A stretch of 26,245 nucleotides of DNA. Origin: Croceimicrobium sp965658275. Its GTDB lineage: Bacteria > Bacteroidota > Bacteroidia > Flavobacteriales > Schleiferiaceae. The notes beneath the pieces are model-generated. The model did no database searches, was not told where the DNA came from, and saw only the letters and a list, made by a program, of their open reading frames with translations. Both the position numbers and the translations under genes were made by a program. The DNA is taken from contig CBFHRN010000025.1 in assembly GCA_965658275.1 (NCBI GenBank), forward strand, positions 1 to 26,245, given 5' to 3'. Each line of letters opens with the position of its first letter. Within the stretch, counting starts at the first letter, position 1. Below, piece after piece: positions 22,029-26,245 of this stretch.

Positions 22029-23608
22029 AATTCTGATTTAAAGTGGAATTTGATTTTGTCAAATTTCTCTTTTGCCATGTTCAGGCTAAATGAGGAGTCA
22101 GCCAAGAATACTAATCGATCAAACTTATCTCGGGCCAGATATCTTGCTTTTAAGCGGCTAAACTCTTTTAGTTGTTCTTGGTCCTCAGTCTCAATCCAAC
22201 ATGCTTTATAAGCTTGGTAGTGCTCATAACTACATTTTGCTCCATATTCATGCTCTAATCGGTATTGTATCACTTCATATTGCAGGGCTCCAACGGTTCC
22301 AATAATCTTTCGATTGTTTTGTTCCAGGGTAAATAGCTGTGCTACCCCTTCATCCATCAGTTGGTCGACTCCTTTGTTGAGCTGCTTTGCTTTTAATGGA
22401 TCCGCGTTGTTAATGAAGCGGAAATGCTCCGGACTAAAACTAGGGATTCCTTTAAATTCTAAATCTGGACCTTCACTAATAGTATCCCCGATACGGAAAT
22501 TCCCGGTATCATGAAGGCCTACGATATCCCCAGGGTATGCTTCTTCAACCACCGATTTTTTGGAAGCCATAAAGGCAGTTGGACTGCTAAACTTCATGTT
22601 CTTCTCTAAACGACAATGCTTATAGTTGGTATTTCGTTTAAAAACACCTGATACAATTTTAACAAATGCCAAACGGTCCCTGTGTTTGGGATCCATATTA
22701 GCATGAATCTTAAATATAAAGCCGCTGAAATAAGGATCCTCAGGCTTTACTATTAAGCCATTCGCGTCCTTTTTCTGTGGTGGTGGAGCGATTTCGATGA
22801 AACAATCTAAGAGCTCCTGAACGCCGAAGTTGTTTAAGGCTGAACCAAAAAACACCGGAGATAGATTTCCTTCCAAATAGGCTTCTCGGTTGAACTCCTC
22901 GTAAACTCCTTCTAGAAGGGATAGTTCTTCAACTAGGGTTTCGGCAGCTTCTTCTCCAACTAATTCTGCGACCTTAGGGTCTTCGACATCGTCTATATGA
23001 ACACTCTCTGCAATTTTCTGCTTTTGTACTTCTGTGTACAGCTGCATCTTTTTTTCCCAAAGGTTGTATACCCCTTTAAAGCGCTGTCCCATCCCAATAG
23101 GCCAACTTAAAGGACAGATGTTTAAACCAAGTTTTTGCTCAATCTCATCTAATAGATCAAACCCATCTTGACCTTCACGGTCTAGTTTATTAATGAACAC
23201 AATAATCGGGGTGTTCCGCATACGGCATACTTCAACCAACTTCTCGGTTTGAGCTTCTACCCCTTTCGCTACATCAATAACCACGATAACGCTGTCAACC
23301 GCCGTTAAGGTTCGGTAAGTGTCCTCTGCAAAGTCCTGGTGACCTGGAGTATCAAGAATATTGATTTTCTTGTCTTTGTATTCGAAGCCCATTACCGATG
23401 TGGCAACAGATATACCTCTTTGCCGTTCGATTTCCATGAAATCGGAAGTGGCAGTTTTTTTAATTTTATTACTCTTTACTGCACCTGCTTCTTGTATGGC
23501 GCCTCCGAATAATAGGAGTTTTTCGGTTAAGGTCGTTTTTCCGGCATCAGGGTGTGAAATAATACCAAATGTCCGGCGTCTTTCTATCTCTTGGGCTACT
23601 GTACTCAT
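22025..23608 (-). CDS. prfC: Peptide chain release factor 3
   Basis: RF3 is a cytoplasmic translational GTPase that recycles RF1/RF2 from the ribosome. From ATG 23608 the product has 527 residues, the family's normal length. The G domain shows the P-loop SHPDAGKT (18-25), switch I RQRGISVATSV, DTPGHQDF and INKLDREG, all diagnostic for RF3 rather than EF-G. Domain 2 and the C-terminal domain follow (QYEVIQYRLEHEYGAKC). A TTG at 23620 would add four residues, but a full -7 element overlaps it, so ATG 23608 is preferred. It is transcribed divergently from the MerR gene. Confidence 0.96.
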   Translation of the reverse strand: MSTVAQEIERRRTFGIISHPDAGKTTLTEKLLLFGGAIQEAGAVKSNKIKKTATSDFMEIERQRGISVATSVMGFEYKDKKINILDTPGHQDFAEDTYRTLTAVDSVIVVIDVAKGVEAQTEKLVEVCRMRNTPIIVFINKLDREGQDGFDLLDEIEQKLGLNICPLSWPIGMGQRFKGVYNLWEKKMQLYTEVQKQKIAESVHIDDVEDPKVAELVGEEAAETLVEELSLLEGVYEEFNREAYLEGNLSPVFFGSALNNFGVQELLDCFIEIAPPPQKKDANGLIVKPEDPYFSGFIFKIHANMDPKHRDRLAFVKIVSGVFKRNTNYKHCRLEKNMKFSSPTAFMASKKSVVEEAYPGDIVGLHDTGNFRIGDTISEGPDLEFKGIPSFSPEHFRFINNADPLKAKQLNKGVDQLMDEGVAQLFTLEQNNRKIIGTVGALQYEVIQYRLEHEYGAKCSYEHYQAYKACWIETEDQEQLKEFSRLKARYLARDKFDRLVFLADSSFSLNMAKEKFDKIKFHFKSEF

Positions 23609-23617
23609 ATAGGGCAG

Positions 23618-23625
23618 CAAAAGTA
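23618..23625 (-). promoter_or_regulatory. -7 promoter element before prfC
   Basis: The minus strand reads TACTTTTG, a full TAnnTTTG match, 10 bases before the ATG at 23608. It overlaps the possible TTG start at 23620 and so supports the ATG start. Confidence 0.55.
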
Positions 23626-23687
23626 GCTATTATACTTTTTAATATTTTATCTACAATTGTAGAACTTTTATTGATCAAACCGTGAAC

Positions 23688-23728
23688 AAAGTGTATCGAA
23701 TACCATTATAATATAGATGTTACACTTT
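23688..23728. promoter_or_regulatory. Inverted repeat around TATAAT, candidate merR operator
   Basis: AAAGTGTA (23688-23695) and its exact complement TACACTTT (23721-23728) flank 25 bases that contain TATAAT (23707-23712), ending two bases before the MerR ATG. Two shorter palindromes lie further upstream: CTACAATTGTAG (23651-23662) and TTGATCAA (23671-23678). An autoregulatory site is plausible, but MerR operators usually have shorter spacing, so this is tentative. Confidence 0.35.
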
Positions 23729-23730
23729 AA

Positions 23731-24633
23731 ATGCTAATGCAGTCTAAATATTCCATAAAAGACCTAGAAAAGCTTTCTGGGATTAAGGCACATACCTTGC
23801 GCGCTTGGGAACAGCGGTATCAGTTAATCGAGCCACATCGAACAGATACCAATATACGTTACTATATCGATGAGCACCTGAAAAAGATACTAAACATCGC
23901 TGTTTTAGTGAAGAGCGGTATGCGAATAAGTAAGGTTGCAGATATGAGCGCGGAAGAATTGCGCACGGCAGTGATTGACGCTGGTCGATATCGTGGTAAT
24001 TACGAAAGCCAGATTAATGCCTTTAAACTGGCGATGCTGGATTACGATGAATACCTTTTCGAAAACATTTTTAATAAGTGTTTGATCCAATTCGGTACGG
24101 ACGAAACTCTTACCAAAATACTCGGGAAGTTTATTCAAGAGATTGGCCTCTTATGGCAGGCTGGAGCAATTACGGTAAGCAATGAGCACTTTATAAGCAG
24201 TCTGGTGAAGCAGAAATTATTTTCGATAATCGATCAAACCATGCTGCCTAGGCCTTCGGAGCAATCCAAATCTTATGTGCTGTATCTTCCTGCCGATGAA
24301 TTGCATGAGCTTGGCTTATTGTACTTGTACTATTACCTCAAGAAAAGTGGTCATCGTGTCATTTATTTGGGTCAATCCGTGCCTATTGAATACCTAAAGG
24401 AAGTTTCTGATCGCACGGAGGTGGACCAATTTATTAGTGTTTTCACTACGACTCCGCATTTCGAGGAGATCGACTTCTACTTCGAGAAGATAGGGGAGAT
24501 GTTTAACAGTGATAATTATCGCTTCTTCCTTACGGGTATTCAATTTATGGACTATAAGTCAGATAATGCGCCGGATCAAGTTCGCATAAGTCCTAGCATT
24601 GAGGCACTTAAAGATAATTTCTCGATTAATTAA
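23731..24633 (+). CDS. MerR-family regulator with B12-binding domain (CarH/LitR/CarA type)
   Basis: The 300-residue product has an N-terminal MerR winged helix (YSIKDLEKLSGIKAHTLRAW, then EQRY and RYYIDE), a helical linker domain and a cobalamin-binding domain. The W-x9-EH motif of light-sensing CarH is exact: W142, E152, H153. The lower cobalt-ligand motif E190-x-H192-x-x-G195 is also present. The residue after the Trp is Gln143, whereas CarH of Thermus has a His there that forms the light-state bis-His adduct. The GG near the domain end is reduced to GI (269-270). Such proteins repress carotenoid genes in the dark. An ECF sigma gene and crtI follow on the same strand. It may respond to light, to B12 level, or both. 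Confidence 0.9.
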   Translation: MLMQSKYSIKDLEKLSGIKAHTLRAWEQRYQLIEPHRTDTNIRYYIDEHLKKILNIAVLVKSGMRISKVADMSAEELRTAVIDAGRYRGNYESQINAFKLAMLDYDEYLFENIFNKCLIQFGTDETLTKILGKFIQEIGLLWQAGAITVSNEHFISSLVKQKLFSIIDQTMLPRPSEQSKSYVLYLPADELHELGLLYLYYYLKKSGHRVIYLGQSVPIEYLKEVSDRTEVDQFISVFTTTPHFEEIDFYFEKIGEMFNSDNYRFFLTGIQFMDYKSDNAPDQVRISPSIEALKDNFSIN

Positions 24634-24650
24634 ATAGTTCTCGTAATTAG

Positions 24651-24772
24651 TGTTTAAACCTTGAAACCGAATAGGTTTAAGGTTTTGTTTATAAGTTATA
24701 GATAAAACCTTAAACAAAAAGCTTGGTTAATAGCCCTACTTTGTTTAAGTTTGGACTATAATTAGTTAAACA
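24651..24772. promoter_or_regulatory. Cluster of TTGTTTAA-like boxes upstream of the ECF sigma gene
   Basis: The 150-base gap holds repeated copies of a TTGTTTAA-like word on both strands: TGTTTAAAC (24651-24659), TTGTTTA (24685-24691), TTAAACAA (24710-24717), TTGTTTAA (24741-24748) and TTAAACAC (24766-24773). TTAAACCT (24654-24661) is the complement of AGGTTTAA (24673-24680). A TATAAT (24757-24762) lies 21 bases before the sigma ATG. This is the expected place for the operator of the upstream MerR regulator, with dimer or tetramer binding over the sigma promoter. Confidence 0.6.
24675..24715. repeat. Perfect 12-bp inverted repeat with 17-base loop
   Basis: GTTTAAGGTTTT (24675-24686) and AAAACCTTAAAC (24704-24715) are exact reverse complements. 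The stem is AT-rich and the following plus-strand bases are A rather than T, so it is a poor intrinsic terminator; it overlaps the TTGTTTAA-like boxes and more likely belongs to a protein-binding site. Confidence 0.6.
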
Positions 24773-24783
24773 CTCGGAACACC

Positions 24784-25287
24784 ATGTCAAAATCAGAATT
24801 CAGTTCAATGATTCTTACGCATCAGGATTTCTTACGTCAATTGGCACTTAAGTTGACCAAGAGCTCAGATGACAGTGATGATCTCATTCAGGAAACTTTA
24901 TTCAAGGCTTTAAAGAACCGCGACAAATTCCAAGAGGGAACTAATATTAAAGGTTGGCTTTATACCATTATGAAGAATACCTTCATTAATGCCTACCGTA
25001 AGCGCAAGAACCAGAACACTTTTGTTGATGAAACAGAAAACAAGTATTTCATTAACATGCGCGAGAGCGAAAAATCGGTTAGTACCGATAGTATAGTAGA
25101 TCATAAATACATCATGAAGCAGATAAATTCTGTGGATAAAACATATTTAGAAACTTTTATGATGTATTTTAATGGTTATAAATACGAAGAAATTTCAGAA
25201 ATCCTTGGTATTCCCTTAGGAACGGTTAAGAGTCGCATTTTTCTAGCGCGACGCAAGATGATGGATAAGCTTAAGGACTACCGTTAA
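24784..25287 (+). CDS. ECF-type RNA polymerase sigma factor
   Basis: The 167-residue product has sigma region 2 (FLRQLALKLTKSSDDSDDLI then QETLFKAL, the DDLIQETLFKAL core-binding block) and region 4 (YKYEEISEILGIPLGTVKSR, then IFLARRKM, a helix-turn-helix). It lacks regions 1 and 3, as in the extracytoplasmic function group. No anti-sigma gene is adjacent. It lies between the CarH-like regulator and crtI, 11 bases before the latter, an arrangement seen in Bacteroidota carotenoid clusters. Probably the MerR protein represses this gene and the sigma factor drives crt genes, but crtI may simply be read through from the same transcript. No Shine-Dalgarno is visible before the ATG. Confidence 0.93.
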   Translation: MSKSEFSSMILTHQDFLRQLALKLTKSSDDSDDLIQETLFKALKNRDKFQEGTNIKGWLYTIMKNTFINAYRKRKNQNTFVDETENKYFINMRESEKSVSTDSIVDHKYIMKQINSVDKTYLETFMMYFNGYKYEEISEILGIPLGTVKSRIFLARRKMMDKLKDYR

Positions 25288-25298
25288 TAGTGTAGTAC

Positions 25299-26245
25299 AT
25301 GGCCAAAAAGGCAATTGTAGTAGGCGCTGGTTTTGCCGGTCTGTCTGCTGCCACCTCCCTCGCAGATAGAGGATACGAGGTTACCATCCTAGAAAAAAAT
25401 TCTCAAGCTGGAGGACGTGCGCGGACCTTTAGTGAAAATGGTTTTAACTTCGATATGGGTCCAAGTTGGTATTGGATGCCCGATGTCTTTGAAACCTATT
25501 TCAACAAATTTGGAAAATCAGTTAGCGATTACTATACCTTGGATCGATTAGATCCTAGTTATAGAGTCTATTTTGGGAAAGCAGATTTTGTTGACCTTCC
25601 AGCAGGAACCGAAGCTTGTATTCAACTCTTTGAGCATATTGAGCCTGGTTCTGGAAAAAAGCTACGTAAATTTATTGAAGACTCGGCCTATAAATATCAA
25701 GTAGGTATTAACGACTTGGTATACAAGCCAGGTAGATCTTTACTGGAATTCGCTGATCTACGCATTGCAAAGGGATTGATACAACTGGACCTCTTAAAAA
25801 GCATGCGTAAATATGTGCATGCCCATTTTAAGAATCCGAGACTTCAGCAATTAATGGAGTTTCCCATTCTTTTTTTGGGAGCCACACCCGAAAATACACC
25901 GGCGCTCTATTCCTTGATGAATTACGCTGATATTGATGGCGGAACTTGGTTTCCAAGGGGCGGTATGCATGAAATCGTAAAAGCAATGGTTTCTCTTGCA
26001 GAAGAGAAAGGCGTTGAAATAAAATTAGACCATGAAGTACGCTCCGTCGAACTAGAGTCAAAGAACATAAAAAAGCTAATTACATCTAAAGGCGATTTTG
26101 AGGCTGATGTGGTTATTGTAGGAGCCGATTACAATCACTTTGAACAACATTTACTTCCGGAGCAATACCGCCAGTATTCGGCATCTTATTGGGATAAACG
26201 AGAAATGGCACCGTCAAGCTTATTGTTTTACCTCGGTGTAGAGAA
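25299..26245 (+). CDS. crtI: Phytoene desaturase, N-terminal part
   Basis: About 315 codons are in the window; the gene runs past base 26245. The FAD-binding Rossmann motif GAGFAGLSAA (9-18) and the following EKNSQAGGRARTF with MGPSWYWMPDVFE are diagnostic for CrtI-type desaturases, which introduce double bonds into phytoene using FAD and quinones at the membrane. WFPRGGMHEIVKAM near residue 225-240 is a further family block. ATG 25299 lies 11 bases after the sigma stop. It is the first structural carotenoid gene, presumably followed by crtB. A related CrtI-like desaturase acting on another carotenoid (CrtD or CrtN type) cannot be excluded without the missing half. Confidence 0.92.
   Translation, partial: MAKKAIVVGAGFAGLSAATSLADRGYEVTILEKNSQAGGRARTFSENGFNFDMGPSWYWMPDVFETYFNKFGKSVSDYYTLDRLDPSYRVYFGKADFVDLPAGTEACIQLFEHIEPGSGKKLRKFIEDSAYKYQVGINDLVYKPGRSLLEFADLRIAKGLIQLDLLKSMRKYVHAHFKNPRLQQLMEFPILFLGATPENTPALYSLMNYADIDGGTWFPRGGMHEIVKAMVSLAEEKGVEIKLDHEVRSVELESKNIKKLITSKGDFEADVVIVGADYNHFEQHLLPEQYRQYSASYWDKREMAPSSLLFYLGVE

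Noticed and set aside
24675..24720. Inverted repeat with following A-run as an intrinsic terminator of the MerR gene
   Set aside because: The stem has only four GC-type positions over two arms and is followed by A rather than T on the coding strand; operator function fits better.

Overview
The window reads as a compact chromosomal segment of a Bacteroidota bacterium, most likely a marine-type Flavobacteriales lineage (a Cryomorphaceae/Schleiferiaceae-like relative is my guess, not proven). The signs are a type IX secretion C-terminal signal on a protease, a BatA-type membrane protein, a CarH-like MerR regulator next to an ECF sigma factor and crtI, very short intergenic gaps, scarce Shine-Dalgarno sequences, and repeated TAnnTTTG (-7 type) promoter elements just upstream of starts. 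There are no rRNA or tRNA genes, no CRISPR array and no intact mobile element. No stretch over 300 bases lacks coding sequence or recognisable gene remnants.

Region 1 (1-6358, minus strand) is housekeeping and envelope: an ABC-2 exporter (ATPase plus permease), a Kv-type ion channel with a C-terminal zinc ribbon, miaA, lpxK, gatB and the start of a lipoprotein. Most are joined by short overlaps. A small conserved plus-strand gene of unknown function (6412-6717) follows, converging on a PRiA4_ORF3-like gene, a CCA tRNA nucleotidyltransferase and a small membrane protein (8955 down to 6705, one operon with a visible -7 element).

Region 2 (18900 down to 9013, minus strand) is a run of ten co-directional genes. 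It starts with a LolD-like ATPase and a FtsX/MacB-type permease with a His5 loop, two tandem paralogous secreted CxxC proteins related to DUF3299, and a membrane-anchored alpha/beta hydrolase. After a 50-bp gap with its own -7 element come a BatA/VWA protein, a dihydroorotase homologue that has lost almost all metal and catalytic residues, and three glycosyltransferases. The first half looks like an envelope or metal-handling module, possibly zinc-linked; the second ends in cell-surface glycan synthesis.

Region 3 (18927-23608) holds a CoA-binding protein, a lipoprotein and T9SS-exported trypsin-like protease pair, and prfC. Between the protease and prfC, 21314-22028 is a mosaic of three gene pieces: a response-regulator tail (minus), a ThiF-family internal piece with an in-frame stop (plus), and a nearly complete single-domain response regulator fused to it and carrying a frameshift (plus). 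This is the most unusual structure in the window.

Region 4 (23731-26245, plus strand) is the start of a carotenoid cluster: a MerR/B12-binding regulator of the CarH/LitR/CarA type, an intergenic region crowded with TTGTTTAA-like boxes, an ECF sigma factor, and phytoene desaturase running off the end. The simplest reading is that the regulator controls the sigma factor promoter, which in turn drives crt genes in response to light or B12.
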